Source of the DNA: Lutjanus erythropterus
Taxonomy: Eukaryota; Chordata; Actinopteri; Lutjaniformes; Lutjanidae
Direction of reading: 5' to 3'
Assembly: GCA_020091685.1 (NCBI GenBank)
Contig: CM034607.1
Span: 34,167,268 to 34,231,267, forward strand
DNA: 64,000 nucleotides
Shown: piece after piece, positions 33,621-44,369 of the stretch
Layout: each line of letters starts with the position of its first letter
Numbering within the stretch: the stretch's first letter is position 1
Translations under genes and position numbers: made by a program
Notes under the pieces: generated by a model
Told to the model about the DNA's origin: nothing
What the model saw: the letters and a program-made list of their open reading frames with translations, nothing else
Database searches by the model: none

Positions 33621-35673
33621 ATCACAACACTGCTGGTGAGCAACAGCAACGTTCGAACACTAACAGTAGGCTTGAAGAACAGTAGGCTTGAAGAAGCAAA
33701 ACCCCACATGACTAAAATTACAAAATTAGAATGTACCATTTAACAAAAACGAATGACATTTCTGAAACGCAAACTGTCATCTGTCAAACTGTCATCAACT
33801 GTACTGAGCATTTGGTCTTAATGACAATTGATTTTCCATGTAACTTGCTGAATCATGTTTACCAAAGCTTTTAACAACTGAGAAATATATAAAAAACTTT
33901 TTGTTCTCTTGAAAAACAACTGGCAAATAAATACTCCTCTCTCCTTTACAAGTCATGTGGTTTGAATAATTATACATCCTGCTGTAAATAACAGATAACA
34001 GAGTGCAGTATTTCTTGGCCCTTGTTCTATAGTTGTTAAATGGTCTCATAAGTTACACTGAATGTCTGGGTCTCTTTTATTCATACCAAATGAATTCCCT
34101 TAAAAAGAGGCTGCTTGTGAGAGTTTTACTGAAAAAAAAAAAAACTTTCCCACTGGTCTCATTATAGATAGAAAATACATGTGTTTTAAAACTAGCTTAA
34201 ACAGTTATTCTAGCCTGGAATAGAAATTTTAGAGGATACTGCAGCTGCAGTATTGTTCTCAGAGAGGTAAGTATTTCACTTTACCATGTTTTCTTAATCC
34301 CTGACAGCATATCATGATCATTTTGTGATTTATCACAGCAAACATGTTACAGATTTACAGAAATGCCATCTTTTTAAAACATGAGATCATCTGGTTGGCA
34401 TTTCTGTGATCCATCACCCACAGCTGTCAGAAAGACAGCTCATTGCATGTGGCAAGAATTGCATAAGAAAGGGATTTTCTGACCTTGATATTTGATCAAC
34501 TCATTTCTCAGGTCTTATGCACGAACCTCCAAACCTGCATCATGATGGACTTGGACCAGTTACACAATGTACGGTAAATATTGTTTGGACAAACGTCAGT
34601 GTAGGTTTTGGTAACAGATGAGGTAGTCACTTCAACTGTAGCTGCACTGATGTACATGTGTTGAGGTGTGCGGTAAAACCCTTTATTAGTTAGACATGTT
34701 ATTCTCAGAGGTATTATGTAATTTGCTCAGTGGTTATTAGAACACTCTGTGGAAACTTTGGCCTAGTTCACATGGCAGTGAAATGCAACTCGAATCCAAT
34801 GTTAACAGCTCAAGTCACATGAAATCTGATTTTTTAAAATCTGACATGGGTCGCTTTCAGAGGTGACAGGTCTGAAACTATGTGGAGCACAGCTAGTCCA
34901 GCTGGCAGCCACGATGATGGCAAAACAGGTAAGTTAACTAGCTAACGTTGGCTAGCTAGCTGCCGCTCAGCTGTTTGTAGCACATATAACTTTGCGTTCA
35001 TTGTCAGTCAGACACATCCTGCTTATCACAGTAGCAAGCACTGTTTTAGCTATGTTTTATGTTACAATACCATTATAGCATTTTAATATCATTGTTTAAT
35101 GATATTATTGTTTATTGTTAATGGTATTATCGTTTATGGGTTATTGTTAAAATTTCATTTTGATCACAAGTTATCCATTTTCAGAGCAGAACTGTGAAAC
35201 AAGCTGTATTTTATATATATATATATATTTACAAATACAAAATCCTTGTATGGGAGAATATTTTTGTAACCTAGATCAGAATATCTCTGTCTGTGACAAT
35301 TGTTAAATTATTTTATTCTCCACAACCTATTCTCTTCCAATAACAACATAAAAACACACCAGTACATACTTTATGTTACACAGAACTGGCACTCTATTAT
35401 TTTTATTGAAAACTTTGTTCACAGTGTCACAATTAAAGCTTTTGTTATTGAACTAGAAGCCATGTGGTAATTAATTAAATAGCTTTCATTATGTTTCCAA
35501 TTTGCACATATCGATTTCTAAGAGTCAAATGTGAGTAAAGTACCGTACTCACTACACTGTGGAGCTCTAAACAGCTCTTTCAAAACAGAAGAATAATAAA
35601 CATGAGCTTGTCAAATTCCATAGTGGGGCAAAATAAAGAGCCAAACTTATATTTTTACACCCCTAAACTTTGG

Positions 35674-36042
35674 CTATAAAAGAGTTCTTCCAGTGCCTCC
35701 CTGACTCTCTCTGGTTCCTTCTGCTCCTCTCTCATCCTGAGCAGCTTGACCAGGTTCCTCATAGGCCTCACCGCGCTTCTCACACATGTTGTGGAGAGCA
35801 CTGCAGCATGCACTGACGATGGTGGGGATGGTGGAGATGTCCACATCCAGACGCTTCCCTGGGCACCGCCACCTCCCCTTCAGTCGGCTGAACCCACACT
35901 CCACTGTCATCCTGGCCCTGCTGTGTCGTTCATTGAAGTAGCGTTGCGCCTCTGTCAGGGTGTTTGTGTTGTGTTTCGGGGGGTACGCAGGGTCGCCAAG
36001 CAGCATAACTGGTATTTGGATACCATTGATTTCCTCATTGTC
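35674..36042 (-). CDS. Harbinger transposase exon 3, to the stop codon
   Basis: After TATCAG, 122 codons and [12 protein letters not shown] carries the third acidic-site Asp; [20 protein letters not shown] carries the catalytic Glu. [16 protein letters not shown] is the usual C-terminal helix. The frame is open throughout, and the position near the element's left end is normal. Confidence 0.92.
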   Translation of the reverse strand, partial: DNEEINGIQIPVMLLGDPAYPPKHNTNTLTEAQRYFNERHSRARMTVECGFSRLKGRWRCPGKRLDVDISTIPTIVSACCSALHNMCEKRGEAYEEPGQAAQDERGAEGTRESQGGTGRTLL

Positions 36043-36220
36043 CTGATATGATGGGAATATATTACATCAGTTAAATTTATTTACAAGATAAATTATAATG
36101 TGCAAGTCTACCCATTTTCTTTCCCTAACTAATATTGTAACTAACTGCAATGTTGAAATGACGTATGTGCTCTGTCCCCAAATAGAGGGGAGAGGGTCTG
36201 TGACAGAAAAAAAAACTCAC

Positions 36221-36326
36221 TGGTGGAAAAAGCTCCCCTCTCTCTGCCAGTGCGTAGATGTGGGAATTCCTGAGGACCCTGGCATCGTGGACACTCCCAG
36301 GCCACCCCGTGTAGATGTTGGTGAAA
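36221..36326 (-). CDS. Harbinger transposase exon 2
   Basis: Between an ATAG acceptor and a GTGAGT donor, 106 bases encode FTNIYTGWPGSVHDARVLRN and continue to ERGELFPP. Asp in VHD is the second catalytic Asp of the DDE triad. GWPGSVHDARV is the best-conserved string in the superfamily. Phases fit exons 1 and 3. Confidence 0.9.
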
Positions 36327-36479
36327 CTATTGAGGGGACATGGAATGAGTATTTCAATACCATGCAAACAATTATGTAAAGAAATGCCAATCATTTACTC
36401 ATCTTTAAAGCATTAGTGCACGGTGATACAACATTTAACTAAAAGATATAGAAGAGAGGTTATTTCATAAAGGGCTTAC

Positions 36480-37002
36480 CAGAAGTTGTGGTCTATAATC
36501 CCCTGTAGAATGACGGAGTGCCAACTTTTACGATTGTAATAGTCGTCAATTATCTCCCGGAGAACATCACCCTGACGTAATTGAATGTGCTCTGACATTA
36601 GAATTTGGCAAATGGCCTGGCAGAAGTCGTGGATGATGCCACAGACATTGGATTTCGCAATGCCGAAGAGGTTGACCAGTGTGCAGTAACAACTGCCTGT
36701 TGCTAGCCAGTACAGCGCAACTCTGACTTGCTTTGGGGGATGGGTCGCCTCATATTGGTGTCTTGCCGCTCAAGTCTTGTGGAGAGGCGCTGACAGATGT
36801 AATTGAAGGTGGCCTTTGACATCTTAAAGTTTTGGAGAAACTCTGTTTCTGTGAAGCGGCCATTCACATGCTGATCCCACCACTCCTGGCTCCAATTCCG
36901 CATCCACAAACACCTTTGTGCAGATGTAGCAGCAAGTGCTCCACAAAAAGCCATGGCTAAACATTTGGCTCTCTTTCTCCTCATCCTTCTTCTCGTTACC
37001 AT
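36480..37002 (-). pseudogene. Harbinger transposase exon 1 (one frameshift)
   Basis: It starts MVTRRRMRRKRAKCLAMAF and includes SKATFNYICQRLSTRL. At about 36735-36739 a run of five C on the coding strand is one base short of keeping frame. After it, a second frame carries VALYWLATGSCYCTLVNLFG, IAKSNVCGIIHDFCQ and IIDHNF with the first catalytic Asp. The length, 523, becomes consistent with the phase-2 donor (G|GTAAGC) if one base is missing. Homologous to HARBI1-type nucleases. Confidence 0.88.
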
Positions 37003-37418
37003 TTGCTCATACCGTCACCGGCTTCCACTGCACAAATACTTGAAAATTAACCCGTAGTAAAGGCTAACTTCATTTGTGGTTGTAACGCATGCTGTAACGT
37101 TATCCATGGTTAATTTCAGTTGTTGTGCCTTGAAATGCACCCCTGCCTTGAAATGCACCCCCACTACAGAGTGACGTAGGGGGGTGCATTTCTCGGCACA
37201 ACGCTGTAAACAGTGCGCTACGCGTGACGTCCTGACGTCTTTGTTATTGTTCTTCTGCGCATGCGGGTCTGTTCAAGGCCGTGGACTGTTCACACGGGAA
37301 TCATTGCAGGTCAAATATAGGTCACATTTAAAAACTAATGTGAACCGCCAAAACAAAAAAATCGTATCTATGTAAAAAATCGTAATTGAGCATTAAGACC
37401 TGCCGTGTGAACTAAGCC

Positions 37419-40308
37419 TTTGTCTCTGTTTGATCAGTTTGACACTGCATCTCATTCAGTTCACTAATCTCCATGAAAAGTCTCAGTTGCCTCAGCTTCT
37501 CTTTCAAAACTAGTTATGTTTTGTGAAATTAACTGTTAAATTGTGTAGCATGAGACTTTGATTATTTTTAAGTTGCATCAAAATTATGTTTCATGCAATT
37601 TGCGACCTGCAACTAGTTGCGTCAAAGTTTCACAGTGTAAAGCAAGTCTAAGGGGAGGGTAAAACATCTTTGTTTTTCTCCACATTTCTTCACACACACT
37701 AATATCTGGAAATCATCTGTCTTGTTGTTAAGCGCCCGTCATTGTTTTTGCTCAGTCCCTGCAGGCCAGGGAAGTTCCTCCAAGTCAAACTTGTGTCTTT
37801 ATGGAAGTGGCTTAGAGCAGAATGTTGAATCAAACCAAACCGCTGCCACAAAATTGGAAGGAGATTACTGTCTGAAACATCACTGTGTGCCAAACTCAGA
37901 GCCATTCACCAGGCTGACACGTAACTCAGTGTCATTCATGCTTTGTTATGGAGCTCCTTAACATGTAACACAAAAAAGAGATTAAATCTTTCCATACAGA
38001 TGAATCATGTCTTGTGACACAGTGAGCTCAGATTTTTAACTGGTTAGCTTTCTATTGATGGAGGAAAAAATGACAGCCAGGTTGCGTTTCAGGTCTTAAA
38101 TTGACCTTATTTATGCACAGAAGCTTTTGACTGTCATCACACAATCTGCACATAAAAACTGGGTTTGCTGCATAAGTGTTGCTTCCTCTCATGTGCTGCT
38201 GTTAAACAGAATGAGAGACGTGGCCCCTGACTGTGCGTGGTTGTTTAAATATGACCATGTTGTTGAATAGAAATGTCACAATCTGCAAAGTAAAAACTCA
38301 TTATGTTACTTACAGAGACCCAACAATTCCCAGCAAGCCCAAGCATGCTGCACATCCTTCAGACTTTGCTGCTTTTCTCTTTTAAGCTGTATTTTCTTTT
38401 TTTCTTTTTTGAAACATGTATCACCTATGGCAGAAACACACCGCAGACACATTGGAAAATGAAGCGTGAGGTTTGGATTAAAGAGCAGCAGACCTTGAGA
38501 CAATTGACAGTGTATTTGGCACCTTTCAACCATGCAGTCAGATAAGCTGGACGCAGTGCCGTGGACCACCCCAGGAGGCGAGCAGTGGTAAGAGCCGTGC
38601 TACGGCTGGGACTCGATGTCCGATCAGGAATAGGAAATGTATGATACAGGACTCAGGCTGGACGAGCACAAGGAAGCCAGAGACTGGTGTGCCCTCACAG
38701 AGAGACCTGCTCCACCACAACATCGCAGATCAAGATGGTCTACTTGACTGGCAGATTGCAGATCATACTCTGAAACATGCAGGTCGAGGCCCGGCAGGTT
38801 GAGGGTCGGACAACTGTGTTTACATGATGCTTCATGCAGAAATACATGATGGATATTGGGCCTCATGCAAGAACAAGATGAAAAATACATGCCATAATAG
38901 GTACATATTGCAGCAGAGGATGTCCCTCTGGACAGAGACTTGCATGAAGCTGCAAACCATTGTTTGTTTGAGACGAGTCATTTCCATGGTTGCTTCTTGC
39001 TGTCAGCACACCTAAAACACACTCGTAGCCGCCAGTGGTCCCTCCAAGGACACTGATTGGCTCGTGCCACCTCTGGTGCGGACACAAACGCATAACTTGG
39101 AGCCTGGCAAGATGGATTCTCGTGAATAAATAATATAATTCAAAACACAGAGTCAAACAGGAGGATGTAAACATAATTATGAGGTGAATTTTAGTGATGA
39201 AATAAGTGATGTGAAAGCTTGCTGATGGAGAAATGCTTCATTATACACACAGAAACCGACAATTTGCTTTAAACAAAGATGTTGAGGTTGAGCAACCACA
39301 CAAGCTATGCAGATGTTGAAGGAAAAAACACACGGATCAGATTTCTTACAGTAAATCAGCAGCCATTCAAAAACAGAAGCAGAAAATTGGACGAAATGAA
39401 GAAATCAGTTCCAGTTCTCTATGGCTTTTATTTGAAAGACTACAGGAATATACATGGCTTCAGCTACAGTTTGGCAAGCTCTTAAGTCATTTTATTGATT
39501 ATTTAATCTGTTCTACTGATTACCTCGATAGCTAGCTATATTAACTTATCAGTGTAATGTTACGAAATACTAAACATGAAAAAATACAGGTTCTGACTGC
39601 TTTCATTTGTGTAGAGTTAAAAGTGTGAATGCAGGAAGTCAAATGAGTCGACTGTGGTATCAAACTGAAAATGAGACCAGTGTTGTTGGGCCGCTGATGC
39701 TGAATTAAAGGAAAACCACGCTGGACAGTCTGATTCTACTTGTAGCTTTAGCTGTCTTCAGTCACTTTGCAAAGACACTGGGAGCCAACAATTCTGCAGG
39801 ACAAAGGTGGCTCAGCATGAAGGTGGATGTCTAATATTGAATTGAATGCCATAATGTCTATTATATTCTTTTTGACCCACCAAACTTATGGTGTGTGTCC
39901 ACAGGATCAGTCATCTGCACATTTCCCATTCACAAGCAATTGTGCAGTGCATGCTGGTAGCACCACAGATTTAAATGTGGACACTGAGGTACAGACGTCT
40001 TCTTTTTAAATAAAAAATTATAATTTTCCTTTAAGGCAGCATCAGTCTTTTCACCTCTTTGAAATTAAGCACTATATCACCTATGTTACATATTTCTATC
40101 TTATTACAGTAAACGGGGACAGATCTGATACACTAGATTAATGCTGTAACACTAGGTGCTGTTATTATTAGATTCTGCATAATAAATATGAAAAATTGTA
40201 TAAAAATATACACCTAGATGATCAGCTGAGACAGAGTGAGGGAAAGAGAGATGGAGGAGGATGTGAAAACAGACAGAAAATTGTTGCAGTTGGTGTGTGT
40301 CTGTGTGG

Positions 40309-40310
<2 letters not shown>
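37419..40310. other. Intergenic, between the Harbinger element and a GT repeat
   Basis: No host exon found. GGGCCTCATGCAAGAACAAG near 38858 resembles a common fish MITE start, but I could not find a matching end. Confidence 0.35.

Positions 40311-40357
<47 letters not shown>
40311..40357 (+). repeat. (GT)n microsatellite
   Basis: About 23 GT units. Confidence 0.97.
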
Positions 40358-40358
<1 letters not shown>

Positions 40359-40868
40359 AATATTTGTGGACATGCTGATGTGCACCGGGGCTCAAAAATT
40401 TCATTATTTCATTTTCTTGTTTTTTTTTTCCTGTCCGTTCCAGAGGGAATTTCTTTCATCTTGTATGTTGGCAGGACCACCTTCCAACTGTACCGCTTAT
40501 GATTGATGAAAACTGTCAGCAGACCTTAAAAAACAGGAAGGAGGTGTGCCAGCCCTGCAATCTTTGATAATTTTTTCCACCATATTGCTACAATTACTGT
40601 ACTGCACTGAGGTTTTGTTCCATTTGCAGGCCACAACACATCATTATTTTCACGGTAAATATAACTGATGTTTAACTTGCTCAGTCACACATAAAACAAC
40701 TGTTACAGATTTATGTGGAAAACATCATTAGTAATGATGAAAATGGTTTGGGTTTTTCTTCTCATGTATTTAAAGCCACATTAATTTTTGAATACTTTCT
40801 GACCCCGGTGTACACAGGACAAGTCCTCTGTGTGTCTGCTACATGTTTATATGTATATTGCATCTCGT

Positions 40869-41091
40869 TTTAAAGGACTAGTTTGACATTTTGGGACATA
40901 ATGTGTTATTTCGTGAACTTTAAGTGGATTTCCTTACTTTTGGACAGTGGTACAGGCTAGCTGTATTTTGGTTTCAAGTCCTAATGCTAAGATAAGCTAA
41001 GCTAACCCGCTATGAACTATGACAGTGGCATCAATCTTTGCATTCAACTCTCAACATGAAAGAGAATAAATGTCAAACTATTCCTTTAAAG
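40869..41091. mobile_element. Short MITE with TTTAAAGGA(C/A)TAGTTTGACAT ends
   Basis: Left end TTTAAAGGACTAGTTTGACA; right end, reverse-complemented, TTTAAAGGAATAGTTTGACA, nearly perfect inverted repeats 223 bases apart. Noncoding. Confidence 0.85.
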
Positions 41092-41397
41092 AATCATACA
41101 AGCCTAGTCTTAGCCCATTAACTCCAAATTCATTGCCGCTGATTATTTTGCAAACCATGCTGCAGATATTGTATTTTTCCAACTTTTCAGTTTGCTATGA
41201 GACTTTGACAAAACAGACCTGTGATTTCTATGGGTAACAAAAGACACCAAGAATACAAATGATAAATTATTTATAGTTAAGGGGCTAAAACAGCAGCATT
41301 GTCCTTTATGTTGGCATGAGGATGCATAGATGGATTTATGAAATATGTATTGGCAGCTGTCGATAAAATCCCACAACCTGCATCATTCCTGTGCTAG

Positions 41398-41615
41398 TTT
41401 ATTCATTCCCAGAGTTATTGGATAGTGTTCAATATTCCTGTTCTAATCTTCCAGACTTCTACTTGCCAAACCATTCTTAAAATCTTGTGAATTTTCAAAA
41501 ACATGTTCCCTTTTTCCAAGCACTTCTCGAGCAGTTCCTCAGGAGTGGAACAATGATGCGTCGGCTGTCCAGCAAACGTGTGGTGAAAATGCAGAACTTT
41601 TGCAAAGGGCTACAT

Positions 41616-41663
<48 letters not shown>

Positions 41664-41694
41664 TGTGTGAGTGTGTGTCTGTCTCTCGGCGCGT
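41398..41694 (-). other. Probable 3' UTR of the upstream ENPP gene, with poly(A) signal
   Basis: The stop codon at 41697-41695 is followed after about 13 bases by a long CA-rich tract on the coding strand. AATAAA occurs at 41403-41398, about 290 bases after the stop, and is the natural first polyadenylation signal. No other coding sequence intervenes. Confidence 0.5.
41618..41682 (+). repeat. (GT)n microsatellite in the ENPP 3' UTR
   Basis: About 30 GT units with GTGAGTGTGTGA interruptions. On the gene strand it is a CA tract starting shortly after the ENPP stop codon. Confidence 0.95.
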
Positions 41695-41865
41695 CTAGTC
41701 GTCGCTCTCGAAGGTGTGCAGGTAGGTTTTTAGGCTCAGGACACTGGTGTAGGTGAGGTTGGTAGACCGGTAGAGGTCCAAGCCTGTCAGGATCTCCACA
41801 TCTCTGACTCGTGCGGTATGGAGGTTCAGCAGGTCTTCAACCCACTGCGACTCATCCTCGGCATT
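41695..41865 (-). CDS. enpp3: Terminal coding exon of an upstream ENPP1/ENPP3-type gene
   Basis: CTCTGCAG is followed by 56 codons and TAG. The residues include QWVEDLLNLHTARVRDVEIL, TGLDLY and LKTYLHTFESDD, which align with the very C-terminus of ENPP1/ENPP3, where the nuclease-like domain ends. ARVRDVExLTGLDxY and LKTYL are closer to ENPP3. It cannot belong to the gene starting at 31985, whose C-terminus must lie to the left, so it marks a second gene in tandem on the same strand. The ENPP3 name is tentative and leans partly on the human order ENPP3-ENPP1. No other exon of it was found up to 64000. Confidence 0.88.
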   Translation of the reverse strand, partial: NAEDESQWVEDLLNLHTARVRDVEILTGLDLYRSTNLTYTSVLSLKTYLHTFESDD

Positions 41866-43699
41866 CTGCAGAGACACAGATAGGGAGGGATTATTCTGAT
41901 TTTGCTCATTAAAACTCAAGCTTCAGTAGTTTTCTTGCAGCAGTAACCATGAATAAGGATCGAAAGTGGGGCTAAAAATACTGTAGTAATGCAGATCATA
42001 GTTTTATATTGTGCAGCTGATTCTGTCCAATTAGCCTTCAAGAAATTGCAACTCTCCATTGGCGTTTCATGAAAATCAAACTAATTTAATTTTGCTAGTC
42101 TTCAGAATCAGAAATATACACATTAGTGTGCATATCGTCACTTAACTGGGTTTAATCATGCAAGATTTTAGCAACTACATTTTTGTCACAAGTTTAAATT
42201 TGTTTCTGTTGTTCTACTAAATCATTAAATAAGACATTGTCACAAAAGAGCTCAGGCAAACAAATATAGTGTGGGCTCAACACAAACAACAGAGAAAACC
42301 ATCAGATGTTCACAAGTGAGAATGTTCTGCAGGAACATTGTAACTTTTCTTTGTCTCTAAAACACATTTCCTTTTGTTTAGACAGAAAGCCGACTCGCGC
42401 CAAATAGAAACAACACAGGCAGATTTATTGATTGCAAATGCTGGGACTGCTAAAATTTTATTTTCAACATATCTGCAACTCCCCCATGAATTATAGCCCA
42501 AACAGATGTATCCACTTTAAGAAAAAAATTATTTTGTGAAAGGAGCATTTAAACCTATTTCACGGTGACTGTTAATTTATTATTACTGAGAAAAAACAAT
42601 AATTTAACGTGATCCTCTCTCAGTGATAAATGCTGGTAGTTGGACATATATTGATAATAATACTGCTGAATCTTTTGTGAAGTCTGTCCAAAATGAGGCA
42701 CTGAACCTCCAAGTCTTTAAGGTGAAATGTGAGTAATGTTGTGGTTTATGCTGTTAAATATATTTTAATAATAACTACTGACAACTAACAATAATAAAGT
42801 TTATTTGTACAGCACACTACAGGCAGATGACAAATGTTATTGCAGCTTTAAGCTGGGAGCCAAAGAGCCTCAGGCGTTGACAGCAGCTGACACTCAGATC
42901 TGCTGCTGCCAGCCGAAGCGTCTTCTGAAACCAATGCTGCATGCTGTGGAGCTTCAGTTAGCAATGAAACCCTAACCCTGCTGAAAAAAATGATCCAGGG
43001 AGTCCAGTTTGAGGAACAGAATAATGCATTTAAAGGCTGAACAGATGGTTTAGAATTACATAAGGAAAAAAATCACAACTGAAGAAAGAGTTGACCAACT
43101 TTTCATCAAAGGCAAATAAAGAAGGAAAGGAAATGCAACACCTATTTTATCCACAAGCAGTGTTCACACGTTTGATTAACCACAGCGGCACCCTGCGGAA
43201 TGACGCTCATCGCACCAAAAGTTTAACCTAGTTCAACTTTTTTGCCGGAGGCCCCTGTGCACAGCAATGAGAGATTTGAAACTGACATTAACACATATAA
43301 AAACATAAACACTAAACACTGCATTACACTCTGCAACTGTGTCCAAGGCAGAAAGGATTCCCACGATGGGTGAGGTTTACTGGTCTGTCGAAAACCTGTT
43401 TTAATGGGGAACAATCTTTTATACAGGTCTGCAGGCTTTCAAGGTGAGTGTGGGAATTTGATATTTAAAGCGCAGTTAACTGAAGACAGTAGGTATGTTG
43501 ATCTGCAGGATTACGCAATTGCACATGGCTCACACACTGTAAACAGTGTTTAAATGTCATGCAAAATCTTTCTAAATATCAGACTGGGTGTTAATATGTG
43601 AGAGAGCCGCCGCACATGGATTTATAATGTGAGCGGTGGAAATAATCACAAACACAGATGAATCAAAGAAGGAAAGAATTAATTATTTTGCAACAGTGG
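41866..43699. other. Probable last intron of the upstream ENPP gene; no exon seen
   Basis: No coding block was found. A short common fish repeat end occurs at about 42785-42840. Confidence 0.4.
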
Positions 43700-43719
43700 C
43701 ATGTCATGCCCTCTGCTTC

Positions 43720-44215
43720 CTCTTAGCAGGAGTCTCTCTATCTCTCTCTCCCTGTCTCTGTGTGGTTGATTACAGGAGTGGGATCAGATGTGCAGGTGTC
43801 AGGAGCCAAGCTGCAAATCATCTCCAGTCAACTCTGCTCTATAAAACAGACCTCAACTCCACCACGCTGCCAAATTGCAGATTCAGCTCCCTGGTCAATC
43901 TAGCACTAGACACTTCGATTCTTCATGTGTTTAAGCTGTATTACTAGCTGCTGTCTCCTGTGCCTGAGTCACCCGGCCTGACTCCTGCCTCCATCTCACT
44001 CCTGCAACACGCTCTGGATCTTCCCAAACTCTGGACTCTCACACTGGAACTCTGGACTCACCCTGCCTCCCTTGCTCAATCCTCTGACTCACGACTCACC
44101 CCCTGTCCTCCCACCTTGCAAAGATTCGTTCATTAAGTACTAAGTAAAATAAATTCCTTTTGTTGTACCATTTCCCCGCATCAGTGTTCTGTGTTTGCAT
44201 TTGGCTTCATATTCA
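43720..44215 (+). mobile_element. Possible solo LTR
   Basis: A GC-richer block with CTATAAAACAG (about 43839) followed by a CTCTGGACTC/ACTCACC-rich leader, AATAAA near 44149, then a TTGTTGTACCATTTCC and GTTCTGTGTTTGCATTTGGC ending. That layout resembles a fish Ty3-type LTR (TATA, poly(A) signal, R-U5). No flanking retroviral coding sequence and no clear target duplication were seen. Confidence 0.4.
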
Positions 44216-44369
44216 GTAGTCCTATGTAACATGACAGAGTAATAAACAGCTCATCAACTTGTAGCATAGTCTTTACAATGTCTTGCACTCCTGCAGTGTT
44301 CCTGCAGCCTGCCTGAGCTTCTTTGTGTCTGGAGAGAAGGGGACAGGAAACAACTCCCTTCAACTACAG

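Larger units (their letters stand above)
34760..37418 (-). mobile_element. PIF/Harbinger DNA transposon, nearly intact
   Basis: Inverted terminal repeats are GGCCTAGTTCACATGGCAGT (left) and, reverse-complemented, GGCTTAGTTCACACGGCAGG (right). They are flanked on both sides by TTT, consistent with a 3-bp target duplication. The 2.66-kb element carries a three-exon minus-strand transposase (35674-37002). I see no Myb-like second protein, which autonomous Harbingers usually encode. It lies between the two ENPP genes. Confidence 0.92.

Noticed and set aside
40410..40500. Exon-like block on the plus strand after a polypyrimidine tract and CAG
   Set aside because: The peptide is short, matches nothing I recognise, and has no partner exons.
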